Below, piece by piece: positions 56,256 to 63,851 of a DNA stretch of 64,000 bases. This stretch comes from Candidatus Gromoviella agglomerans (GTDB taxonomy: Bacteria > Pseudomonadota > Alphaproteobacteria > CAJXXZ01 > G021065005). Numbering within the stretch: position 1 is the stretch's first letter; each line of letters opens with the position of its first letter. Both the position numbers and the translations under genes were made by a program. The stretch lies in NCBI RefSeq assembly GCF_021065005.1, contig NZ_CP069247.1, forward strand, positions 124,001 to 188,000, read 5' to 3'. Under the pieces are notes generated by a model that made no database searches, was not told the origin of the DNA, and saw nothing but the letters and a program-made list of their open reading frames with translations.

Positions 56256-57395
56256 ATGAAATATATATCGAAAAATGATAAAAATACAACATTACTAACA
56301 AATGCTAAATCCGAAAATGTATATAAAACTATGAATAATGATGTGCTGAAAAATACAACAAGTAATTTTAATGATGATAAAAATGAAAAATTTCAAGAAA
56401 ATAATGATGAAATTGGTGAATTAAAAACTAATCTAACTAAGATAAAGTCTAGATTACAAAATATCGAAACATTAACTTATGGAACTAATACATCAATGCA
56501 AGAGGAAAATTTCGATGTCATAAAAAGTGAAATGAACTCATTTGTTAGAACTGGGAAAATTGGAAATATACTCGGAAAAGCCATAGCAATAGACGGAAAT
56601 TCTATATTTATTCCAGATTCATACTCTGTGTTTATAAGTAAAAATAAAAATAAAAATAATAGAATCATAGATTACACCAATAACGTCTTAACCTCAGGTT
56701 CTTGCTCTGTGATTGTTAAAGATGAACAACAAAATAAACAGCAAAATGCAAAAAATACAACAAAATTAGTCCAAATTCAACAGTGCCCACTCGTTAATCA
56801 ATACTTGTTTGACATGGATTCGCTTCAAGCACAAAATGCAGTAGATTCAATCATTGAATTGATGATGGCAGAAATAGAAAAATTACAAAATACATACGTT
56901 TTATATGGCAATAAAGAAATTGTAGGAGCAGAAGATGAACCTCAAAAAAATGGATTGGTAAATGCAAAAGAATTGCCAACAATGAACGTCAAAGAAACAG
57001 ATCTATCAGATAAAGGAAGGAGTACTCTTCTCAATCTGATTGATAAAGTATCAGAACAGGCAATTAACATGTCATCAAAGTTTATGATGTCATACAAGAG
57101 ATTGAATCTAATCAGAAGTATCTATGATAAAAATCTTCAAGGATTTATTGTCACAGAATCACAAAATGGAAAATTCCATATACTTGGATACGAAGTAATA
57201 GTAATAAATGAATTAAAAAATGATTGCATTCTATTCGGAGATTTCTCCTCTATACATACAACAACTGCTCAAACAAGATTAATGGTCTCAAATGATCAAA
57301 TGCCATACCAAAAACTCTACGCAATAAGCGGAATTGGAATGCAAAATACGAACGATTTGAAATCATATATATCAAAATTAAATATAACTCAATAA
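56256..57395 (+). CDS. HK97-family major capsid protein
   Basis: Main shell subunit. Residues 1-100 form a Lys/Asn-rich helical delta-like domain (IGELKTNLTKIKSRLQNIET) that the neighbouring protease should remove. The HK97-fold part then contains PLVNQYLFDMDSLQAQNAVD, a region with SSKFMMSYKRLNLIRSIYDK, and a C-terminal part with FGDFSSIHTTTAQTRLMVSN. Length of 379 residues is typical of GTA and HK97 capsids. A consensus Shine-Dalgarno (TAAGGAG) lies 6 bp before the ATG. The central Asn/Gln-rich loop (EQQNKQQNAKN) is unusual. Family identity rests on position, delta-domain layout and patchy similarity. Confidence 0.82.
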   Translation: MKYISKNDKNTTLLTNAKSENVYKTMNNDVLKNTTSNFNDDKNEKFQENNDEIGELKTNLTKIKSRLQNIETLTYGTNTSMQEENFDVIKSEMNSFVRTGKIGNILGKAIAIDGNSIFIPDSYSVFISKNKNKNNRIIDYTNNVLTSGSCSVIVKDEQQNKQQNAKNTTKLVQIQQCPLVNQYLFDMDSLQAQNAVDSIIELMMAEIEKLQNTYVLYGNKEIVGAEDEPQKNGLVNAKELPTMNVKETDLSDKGRSTLLNLIDKVSEQAINMSSKFMMSYKRLNLIRSIYDKNLQGFIVTESQNGKFHILGYEVIVINELKNDCILFGDFSSIHTTTAQTRLMVSNDQMPYQKLYAISGIGMQNTNDLKSYISKLNITQ

Positions 57396-57422
57396 AAACA
57401 TTTCAAATTATTTAACTTTTTT

Positions 57423-57468
57423 ATGCCTGGTGTCATTAGCTCAAAAGACTAATAAATCTCTCAGGCAT
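57423..57468 (+). other. Nested stem-loop between capsid and connector genes
   Basis: The outer arms ATGCCTG (57423-57429) and CAGGCAT (57462-57468) are perfectly complementary over 7 bp, and inside them ATTAG (about 57436-57440) pairs with CTAAT. The element is followed by GGAG and the next start codon at 57492. It has no thymine tract, so a terminator is unlikely; RNA processing or translational control between high- and low-copy proteins is possible (inference). Confidence 0.45.
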
Positions 57469-57491
57469 GCCATAGATAACTGGAGTAATTC

Positions 57492-58025
57492 ATGAATAAT
57501 ATAAAAATATTAAAACGACAGTACAATAATATTATTGACTATAAACAAGTTCAATCTCTAATTAAATCTTCTGAAGTAGAAGCAAATTATGTGAAATGCC
57601 TCATGACTATGGCAATACAATTTGCAGAAGTTGAACTAAATCGAATTCTAGGACAAATGACAATAGAATTTAAACACTCTAATAGTACAATTTTTTTCCC
57701 TTATACTCCAATAATCAAAATCATCTCAGTCAAGTACAAAGATCAAAAACTTACCCTTAGTGATGAACCATCCAATAATACTTATCAGTACATTGTAAAG
57801 AATTCAGAAATATGTGGAATATATACTACATTCCCTTCTAATAAAGATAAGGAAATTACTGTTCATTATAATGCAGGATATGAATCAACCGATGATATAC
57901 CACAAACTATAAAAAATTCAATCATTCGATTAATTACATTCTTTTACGCCAATCCAGAAAAAATTCACGATAATTTGACTGTATCCAACATCTTTCAAGA
58001 GTATCGTTCCTATAATATCGCATAA
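57492..58025 (+). CDS. Head-tail connector protein (GTA g6 / phage gp6-like)
   Basis: Adaptor ring beneath the portal. The 177 residues are mostly helical at the start (LMTMAIQFAEVELNRILGQM). A middle beta part follows (FFPYTPIIKIISVKYKDQKL). The pattern EITVHYNAGYESTDDIPQTI, then NSIIRLITFFYAN, is characteristic of phage head-tail connectors of the phiE125 gp8/HK97 gp6 type (V-x-Y-x-AGY-x(4)-D-(I/V)-P-x-x-(I/L)). It is third after the capsid in GTA order. The Shine-Dalgarno is GGAG. Confidence 0.85.
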   Translation: MNNIKILKRQYNNIIDYKQVQSLIKSSEVEANYVKCLMTMAIQFAEVELNRILGQMTIEFKHSNSTIFFPYTPIIKIISVKYKDQKLTLSDEPSNNTYQYIVKNSEICGIYTTFPSNKDKEITVHYNAGYESTDDIPQTIKNSIIRLITFFYANPEKIHDNLTVSNIFQEYRSYNIA

Positions 58026-58035
58026 GTGAGTCTAT

Positions 58036-58419
58036 ATGAAAACAAAAGTATCAAATCTTAAACACCAAATATTTTTAGCTAAAAATAAAAATCAAGATAA
58101 ATCTACATTTGAAATTCTATATCCAGTCTGGGCACATGTGACTCCTTATGATTGTAGAAATAATATGCCTATGTTTCTATCAAAAAATATTCATAACCAA
58201 ATCAAAAATCTACATAAAGTTGTCATAAAAATAAAATCAATCAATGAAGCAGATGTGAGCAAAATCGATGCTATCATTTGGGAAAATAAAATGTTCTACC
58301 TAATATATAAATTATCTATCGAACAAGAATTCTTAACACTAATAGTATCAAATGTTAATATTGTTAATCTGAATGTAAATGAAATAATAAAAGAATATGA
58401 AGAAAAGGAGATAAAATGA
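58036..58419 (+). CDS. Head closure / head-tail joining protein (GTA g7-like)
   Basis: The 127 residues include a family-like HQIFLAKNKNQDKSTFEILY, a PVWAHVTPYD segment at about 37-46, the position of the conserved VWA-x-V/I in head-closure proteins, and a beta-rich end (FLTLIVSNVNIVNLNVN). It starts 10 bp after the connector gene, and the next gene overlaps its stop by 4 bp (ATGA). Assignment depends on position plus this motif; sequence is strongly diverged. Confidence 0.7.
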   Translation: MKTKVSNLKHQIFLAKNKNQDKSTFEILYPVWAHVTPYDCRNNMPMFLSKNIHNQIKNLHKVVIKIKSINEADVSKIDAIIWENKMFYLIYKLSIEQEFLTLIVSNVNIVNLNVNEIIKEYEEKEIK

Positions 58420-58781
58420 TAGAAAAAGTTATGCAGTACTTTGATTCCAAAAATTGGATGATCAATAATAAAAAATTAAATATCGTTATGTCACATTCTG
58501 ATCCATACCCTTATGTCCTCGTGAAATTAGTAGAAATGAGTGAAGTTTGGAATCAAAATATCATTGTTTGCTCACTCGAAGGATATACAATACATGACTC
58601 TTTACAAATAATTAAAATTGCGCACTTGATAGAAAGCGCTTTACCACATTATTCAAATGAAACAGAAATATACAAAATACAAGATTTGAAATTTGATGAA
58701 AAAAACTCCTGTAAAATAGTTTATACTGTCATTGTAGCTAAATTTATGAAAAATTTAAAAAAAATAAATGAATTGTACTAA
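58416..58781 (+). CDS. Putative tail terminator (GTA g8-like, DUF3168 type)
   Basis: The 121 residues match the usual size of tail terminators. The middle contains DPYPYVLVKLVEMSEVWNQN, comparable to the P-x-V-x(4) strand of DUF3168 proteins, and a helix IHDSLQIIKIAHLIESALPH that resembles the conserved A-x-x-I-x-x-AL helix. It overlaps the previous gene by 4 bp and has a strong GGAG Shine-Dalgarno. Genomic position is the main support. Confidence 0.6.
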   Translation: MIEKVMQYFDSKNWMINNKKLNIVMSHSDPYPYVLVKLVEMSEVWNQNIIVCSLEGYTIHDSLQIIKIAHLIESALPHYSNETEIYKIQDLKFDEKNSCKIVYTVIVAKFMKNLKKINELY

Positions 58782-58792
58782 TAAGGAATCTT

Positions 58793-59323
58793 ATGAATCA
58801 TGCTCTAAATAACATCGCTATATATAAAGCAAAATCAAATGAATCTATAATATTGCCAGAAACTGCAAAATTTTGTACCCAAGAAATAAGCTATACCGCA
58901 GATTTATTCTTCTCTATAGAAAAAAAACTGTCCATAATAGAAAAAAATAGTAGGAAATTTAAAATGATAATACATTGCTCAAATGATCCATCCTTTACTG
59001 CTCATGCTATTCATATCAAAGATGAACTCAAAATAAAATCAAATTTCTTTGTCTGTGAAAAAATTAAAGGAAATGCCATTAATACAACTTATGTCCCAAT
59101 GGATAATATTGTATTTCTTGAAACACAAAATGGAGAAAATCTTGAAATCAATCTAAAGAATCAATACTCGTCTCTTCAAATAGATGGAAGTATTATACGA
59201 TATATACCAATATTCATTGTCAATGTTCTTAATTTTAAAATTGAATCCACGTCAAATGTCATCAAATGGACAATGGAATGTATAGAAAGTGATAAAAATA
59301 TACCAAAATTTATAAAAAATTAA
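58793..59323 (+). CDS. Probable tail protein, not recognised (position of the major tail protein)
   Basis: 176 residues, beta-rich, without signal peptide or membrane helix. Segments visible: MIIHCSNDPSFTAHAIHIKD, NLKNQYSSLQIDGSIIRYIP and ESTSNVIKWTMECIESD. The place immediately after the tail terminator is where GTAs encode the major tail-tube protein (g9), but the sequence shows no signature I can confirm. A Shine-Dalgarno (AAGGAA) is present. Its last bases overlap the 3' end of the opposite-strand transporter by 4 bp, and there is no tape-measure gene after it, so the tail module is interrupted here. Confidence 0.6.
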   Translation: MNHALNNIAIYKAKSNESIILPETAKFCTQEISYTADLFFSIEKKLSIIEKNSRKFKMIIHCSNDPSFTAHAIHIKDELKIKSNFFVCEKIKGNAINTTYVPMDNIVFLETQNGENLEINLKNQYSSLQIDGSIIRYIPIFIVNVLNFKIESTSNVIKWTMECIESDKNIPKFIKN

Positions 59324-60174
59324 ACAGAACGTTTAATCATCCTTGCTGAATACGCATAATATGCTGAACTTGACGATATTATTACTAAACAACTTAGTGT
59401 CGACATTATATCAGGAACATCAGCAAAAAAGAAATAACTCAAAATACATGAAATTGGAAATTCTAAATACCTTATATATTGAATAGATGAAAGTGAATTT
59501 AATGAAAATGACCTCAAAATACATAGCAAAATTAAATTGCCGCTTATAGACAAAATAATTAATATTCCTATCTCCAAAGTAGAAGGTATCAAAAGTGAAT
59601 TCCAAACAAATGGAAAAGTCAGCAATGATGAGAACAAATTAGATAAAAATAACATATTTATTATCGGTTCCTTACGATCAGTAAGAATTTTATTTGTCAA
59701 ATCAAGTAAGGAAAAAAGTAAATCAGCAATTATTAATAATACTAAACCGAATATGTCAATTTTGCTGAAAGTTGTAGTCAGTATTATTCCTAAAAATGCA
59801 ATGAATATTAGTAATATATTGATAAAATCTATATTCTCTCCAAGGAAAAATCTCGCTAAAATTATATTGAAAATTGGAATCAAAAAAGATACGATGGTCA
59901 ATATGTAAATTGGAACGTAATTTGCTCCCTTTGCCCATAAAAAAATGCCAATTACCCACATGAGTGCTCTCAAAATGTGAAAATATAGGCAACACGATTT
60001 TAAAGATCTTATGTCTAATAAAGGAATTAATGCAATGCAACCAAATGTAAATCTAAAGAATATTACGACCTCAGTAGGTAAAGATAAACCCGAAATCTTA
60101 GTTAGTAAATCATTCAAAGCACTGAAAAAACATCCGCAAAAAGACCATAAAAATGATTTTAAATTCTTCATCAA
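59320..60174 (-). CDS. EamA/DMT-family membrane transporter
   Basis: Ten predicted membrane helices in two EamA repeats across 284 residues (SFLWSFCGCFFSALNDLLTK as the first, followed by VVIFFRFTFGCIALIPLL; the second starts near FGLVLLIIADLLFSLLDLTN). The short loop of charged and small residues between helices fits the drug/metabolite transporter superfamily. In Rickettsiales one such protein imports S-adenosylmethionine, but the substrate here cannot be told from sequence. It is read opposite to the GTA-like genes and splits them, the only gene in 54.4-63.6 kb on the minus strand, so it is likely an insertion or a rearrangement. No Shine-Dalgarno is evident. Confidence 0.85.
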   Translation of the reverse strand: MMKNLKSFLWSFCGCFFSALNDLLTKISGLSLPTEVVIFFRFTFGCIALIPLLDIRSLKSCCLYFHILRALMWVIGIFLWAKGANYVPIYILTIVSFLIPIFNIILARFFLGENIDFINILLIFIAFLGIILTTTFSKIDIFGLVLLIIADLLFSLLDLTNKILTDRKEPIINMLFLSNLFSSLLTFPFVWNSLLIPSTLEIGILIILSISGNLILLCILRSFSLNSLSSIQYIRYLEFPISCILSYFFFADVPDIMSTLSCLVIISSSSAYYAYSARMIKRSV

Positions 60175-60250
60175 TATAATAACAATGCAGATGCTTATTG
60201 TATCACTATAAATACATCTTCAAATACATCTTCAAACTTTAGGAGAAAAA

Positions 60251-62113
60251 ATGATTAAATTTATATTAATAAAAAACACAAAAAACAAGAATCAAAAATT
60301 TTTTCAATTGGATTTTATTCAAAACATAATTGTGGTGCATAATTATGGAAAAATTGCATATGCTAAAATTATTATCATAAATGATATAGAAAATACTCCA
60401 TTCGCTGATTATAGACTTCAATTGAATAAAAGAGAGCCATCTACCTATCAATTAGTAATTAACAGTGAAATTACTCAACATGAAAATCTTATCTTAATTA
60501 ATGGAATTATTTCAGATGTTAGTAAAAAAGATGAATTTATTACAATTTATATTAAAAATCTAGACTTAACAACTGAAGAAAATGATAAAATAGATTTTCA
60601 ATATATGAAAAATGTTTATAAAAAATTATCCTGTACTAAACAGTTCCCAAGATATATATATACTGGAAACAAAGGAAGCCTCGTCAATGCCATTGATTCC
60701 ATAAAACCAATAGAATTAATGTGCACAAAAACAAGTAAAAAGTTCATGAAAAATCTCTGCGTTAGAATTACAGCACAATGGGATCAACGAAATGTAATTG
60801 TCTCCGACGTATATAAAAGCATACTAAATGCTTGCCCAGATAATTCATTGATAACATTTACTCCAAATATAGTGCAGAAAATGTGGCCTCAAAAAGGAAT
60901 GATTATCGCTAAAAAACATCTGGTAATTGAAAGTAAAATAAATGCTAATAAAATCGACTCTACAATCGCAAATCATTATTCTGCAAGAAAAACTGACCAA
61001 ATATACTGTAATAAATATGCTTTAAATGGCAGCTTGAAGACAATCACAGTATGTACTAGACCAAGAAAAGAAATATTGTTAATAAATATTAGAAGTAGTA
61101 AAGAAATTTATAGTGAAATAGATGGATATAAAAAAATTATAGATATAAAACTCAATAATCTTGACCTTAAATATGACCCTTGGACTGAAAATGTGAAATA
61201 TATCGTAAATAGCCATGTTGTAATGCTACAAAAAGTATATAAAGCCAATAAAAAACACATATCTACAAATTTTGAAGAACAAAGAGATATGTGGGATCCA
61301 CAAATATGGCAAGAAGATGTGCTCTACAATTTAAATGATGTAGTTGAATACGAAAATAATAGATATATATGTATAGCAAATAATACAGAATTGCAAAATG
61401 ATCTACAAAATGAAAGAGTATGGAGAGTCCTTTCTCCAGATGAAAACAACATATCTGCAATTACACAAAATGCAAATACTTTCTTCATGGATAAAACAGA
61501 TGTAATAGAAGAAATAATTGAACTAGCTAATAGATACTTCTTATTGCAAGATAAATGTACATTAATCCATTTGAAAATTGATTTAAATAATCCTAAAAAT
61601 ATACATATATTCAAGCTAAATCCAGGAAATTATGTTGAATTAAATAATAAAAATAAAAAAACATACGGATTTATTATCAATATTAAATATGAAATATCTT
61701 CTGAAGGTTCATACGCATATATATCTATGACTCGATCAACTCTCCTGAATGAAAGAGAAAATGATGAAAATATAGACGAAACAAAAAAAGTAACTACCTA
61801 TGAAGAATTAGATAGCAAAATGTCCATGACAAACAATCATATAAAATATCACCTCTCTATGAATGAATCTGAATCAATACCTCAAATTGTACAGGTAATA
61901 GCTAAAGTCCAAAATCACGCAAAAGAACAAAATGCATGGATAAATCAAAAAAAAGAAAAAATACTTCCTAATAATATTGGAACAAAAATAAAAATATCAT
62001 TCATTGAACCGCATTCCCAAAGTATAAATAACACTATTAATATAGAATGTGAACCACAAGGAGAAAAAATTATATACCCAAAATGTGAAAATGTCGGAGG
62101 TCAAAATGAATAA
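60251..62113 (+). CDS. Probable tail hub/baseplate protein with two carbohydrate-binding-like repeats
   Basis: 620 residues, no family signature I can name with certainty. The N-terminus (about 1-110) looks beta-rich like phage hub proteins, and the region around residues 470-500 (FKLNPGNYVELNNKNKKTYG followed by FIINIKYEISSEGSYAYISM) resembles the second hub barrel. Between them, residues 311-348 and 353-391 are two copies of a W-x(5)-Y-x(4)-V-V-x-(Y/L)-x(3)-V/Y-Y-x-A pattern that ends in Trp (PWTENVKYIVNSHVVMLQKV; WQEDVLYNLNDVVEYENNRY), as in CBM5/12-type modules. Strong Shine-Dalgarno (AGGAG). It is followed by, and overlaps by 8 bp, the next gene. Best guess: tail or adhesion component of the GTA-like particle. 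Confidence 0.55.
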   Translation: MIKFILIKNTKNKNQKFFQLDFIQNIIVVHNYGKIAYAKIIIINDIENTPFADYRLQLNKREPSTYQLVINSEITQHENLILINGIISDVSKKDEFITIYIKNLDLTTEENDKIDFQYMKNVYKKLSCTKQFPRYIYTGNKGSLVNAIDSIKPIELMCTKTSKKFMKNLCVRITAQWDQRNVIVSDVYKSILNACPDNSLITFTPNIVQKMWPQKGMIIAKKHLVIESKINANKIDSTIANHYSARKTDQIYCNKYALNGSLKTITVCTRPRKEILLINIRSSKEIYSEIDGYKKIIDIKLNNLDLKYDPWTENVKYIVNSHVVMLQKVYKANKKHISTNFEEQRDMWDPQIWQEDVLYNLNDVVEYENNRYICIANNTELQNDLQNERVWRVLSPDENNISAITQNANTFFMDKTDVIEEIIELANRYFLLQDKCTLIHLKIDLNNPKNIHIFKLNPGNYVELNNKNKKTYGFIINIKYEISSEGSYAYISMTRSTLLNERENDENIDETKKVTTYEELDSKMSMTNNHIKYHLSMNESESIPQIVQVIAKVQNHAKEQNAWINQKKEKILPNNIGTKIKISFIEPHSQSINNTINIECEPQGEKIIYPKCENVGGQNE

Positions 62114-62939
62114 CTACGAGAATATACATTATATAGGAAATGAAAATGCTCATATAAAAACTCACTCAGGAATGAATGAAGCCCCAAAAATAATACGCAT
62201 ACAAGTGAAAATACGTAAAATTCCATTCACTCCTAATAATGTGTCCTTTGCTTTTACTAATAATCAAAATCAACAGAAATTTGTAGGAATATATGATGAA
62301 ATAAAACCTAATGTATGCCAAGGCATTACCTTTGAATATATATCAGCTGAATTTTCTCATAAAGGATGTATGTATACACTAGATCAATACGGAAAGAGCG
62401 AAATAATTACTATCAATAGCAACTGTATAAAAAATGGATTTGAAATAATATTTAAAAAGTTAGAAGAAAACATAAGAGTAGGACTGATAAGAGAAACTCA
62501 ATCTGTTAGATATAATTATGCGAATCTAATACACAATGCGTGCCCTTATTTCTACTATGGTGGATTTTTTAATGGACACGTCAATTCTGCAGAACAAGCC
62601 TATTTTAATTGCGATGGATTGAATTTTGGATATACTCTCTATACCCTCAAGGATGTAATGAACAAAACAACTATCAATAATCAAAATTTAGTAAGTTATG
62701 TCGATATAAATGCAAAAAAATATAACTTACTCTCTTTTCTAAAACATGGAGGATTTTCAATAAACGTCAGTATAAATGAATATGAAAACTGCTCCTCACC
62801 ATGTAATATAAAATACACTTCAGCGAGTATTGATCAATTTACAGTACAAGAAACTGGAACAGCAGAAATACTCTTTCAAAGACATGAAATAAATTTCGAA
62901 AAAGAGAAAGAAAAACAACAAAATTTGGAGGAAATATGA
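62106..62939 (+). CDS. Cys-rich probable tail-tip protein
   Basis: 277 residues from the ATG at 62106, chosen because GGAGG lies 5 bp upstream (62096-62100) and it gives an 8-bp overlap with the preceding gene; an upstream ATG at 62049 lacks this. The middle contains NLIHNACPYFYYGGFFNGHV and YFNCDGLNFGYTLYTL, then a late YENCSSPCNIKYTSASIDQF, so four Cys fall in two groups in the second half. A C-P-Y-x-Y-x-GG arrangement with later cysteines recalls minor tail proteins of the lambda L/DUF2163 kind, which bind an Fe-S cluster or zinc, but I cannot confirm this. No membrane segment. The end overlaps the holin gene by 4 bp. Confidence 0.55.
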   Translation: MNNYENIHYIGNENAHIKTHSGMNEAPKIIRIQVKIRKIPFTPNNVSFAFTNNQNQQKFVGIYDEIKPNVCQGITFEYISAEFSHKGCMYTLDQYGKSEIITINSNCIKNGFEIIFKKLEENIRVGLIRETQSVRYNYANLIHNACPYFYYGGFFNGHVNSAEQAYFNCDGLNFGYTLYTLKDVMNKTTINNQNLVSYVDINAKKYNLLSFLKHGGFSINVSINEYENCSSPCNIKYTSASIDQFTVQETGTAEILFQRHEINFEKEKEKQQNLEEI

Positions 62940-63559
62940 AATATGACAATATCATATACTTTATATTAGAATTGGTGAAATTATCTCCAAGTATATTAAG
63001 TCTATTTAATATGCAAATACATAACACAAAAAATAATAATATAATAAAATTTATGCAAAAATTAATAGAAATAGCCCGCGTGTTGACAAATGAAAAAGAT
63101 ACAAATAAAGTCGTACAAAAATTTAAAACTGATGAAAATTTGTTAATAGAATTTCAATCTTTGGCTATCAAAGCTAAAAAAGAAATACTCGATATAGAAA
63201 TGTTAGATCGTCAAAACGCAAGAAATAGAAATATAATTCTTCATAATAATGGATATAAAAGCTATATGCCACATATTATGCTGTTTTTATCAGCAATAGG
63301 AACTATAATGTGCCCTTTGACCATTGTATGGTATATAAATATTTATGATAATATCCCAGGAGAAGTTGTTGCAATTGTATCAACCGCTACAACAATATTC
63401 GGATCATGCTTGAAAAGCATATATACATTTGAATTCGGAGAGTCAAGTAAAAATTATCAATATAAAGAAATTAAAAAAAATGGAATTATACGAAAAATTC
63501 ATATGAATACAAAAAAGTTTATTACCACAATTATTAGAGGAATTAAAAAAAATCTTTGA
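62936..63559 (+). CDS. Holin-like protein, GTA_holin_3TM type candidate
   Basis: 207 residues. A cytoplasmic-type N-terminal helical region (to about 115) is followed by two clear membrane helices, HIMLFLSAIGTIMCPLTIVW (about 118-137) and VVAIVSTATTIFGSCLKSIY (about 150-169), and a basic tail (IRKIHMNTKKFITTIIRGIK). Size, position at the end of a GTA-like cluster and helix pairing fit the three-helix holin family associated with GTA release; a third helix could be the hydrophobic stretch IIYFILELVKLSPSILSLFN at the N-terminus. The GGAGG Shine-Dalgarno overlaps the end of the previous gene. It would permeabilise the host membrane to release particles (inference). Confidence 0.65.
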   Translation: MKYDNIIYFILELVKLSPSILSLFNMQIHNTKNNNIIKFMQKLIEIARVLTNEKDTNKVVQKFKTDENLLIEFQSLAIKAKKEILDIEMLDRQNARNRNIILHNNGYKSYMPHIMLFLSAIGTIMCPLTIVWYINIYDNIPGEVVAIVSTATTIFGSCLKSIYTFEFGESSKNYQYKEIKKNGIIRKIHMNTKKFITTIIRGIKKNL

Positions 63560-63581
63560 TTTTTTAAAATGTATAACAATA

Positions 63582-63610
63582 TTGTAAAAATTCAATTATC
63601 ACAATATAAT
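63582..63610 (+). promoter_or_regulatory. Predicted promoter of tRNA-Arg(ACG)
   Basis: TTGTAA (63582-63587), 17-bp spacer, consensus TATAAT (63605-63610). The expected start lies 1-2 bases before the tRNA at 63619, the same tight layout as for tRNA-Leu(UAG). Confidence 0.7.
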
Positions 63611-63618
63611 TTACTCCT

Positions 63619-63692
63619 GCGCCTGTAGCTCAATTGGATAGAGCGTTAGACTACGGATCTAAAGGTTGTGGGTTCAACCCCTGCCAGGCGTG
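63619..63692 (+). tRNA. tRNA-Arg (anticodon ACG)
   Basis: The acceptor GCGCCTG (63619-63625) pairs with CAGGCGT (63685-63691), with G1-U72 at the end. D stem GCTC/GAGC; anticodon stem TTAGA/TCTAA with loop CTACGGA (anticodon ACG, expected to be edited to ICG); a five-base variable loop; T loop TTCAACC. The discriminator is G at 63692. CCA is not encoded. Confidence 0.95.
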
Positions 63693-63851
63693 TTACTACA
63701 AATATTGTATGAATGGGCCACATACATTGTATGATACAAGATGAAAAAATACATAACGCCTAGTCTTCAATTCCGTAAAATGATAATCATACGAAATAGC
63801 ATTAACTATAAACTTTTCAATAATAATTGAAAAACTTAAATAATAAAAATA

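Noticed and set aside
54397-63559. Complete active prophage
   Set aside because: No integrase, repressor, terminase, replication or lysis enzyme genes and no attachment repeats were seen. The gene order and composition fit a GTA or domesticated remnant better.
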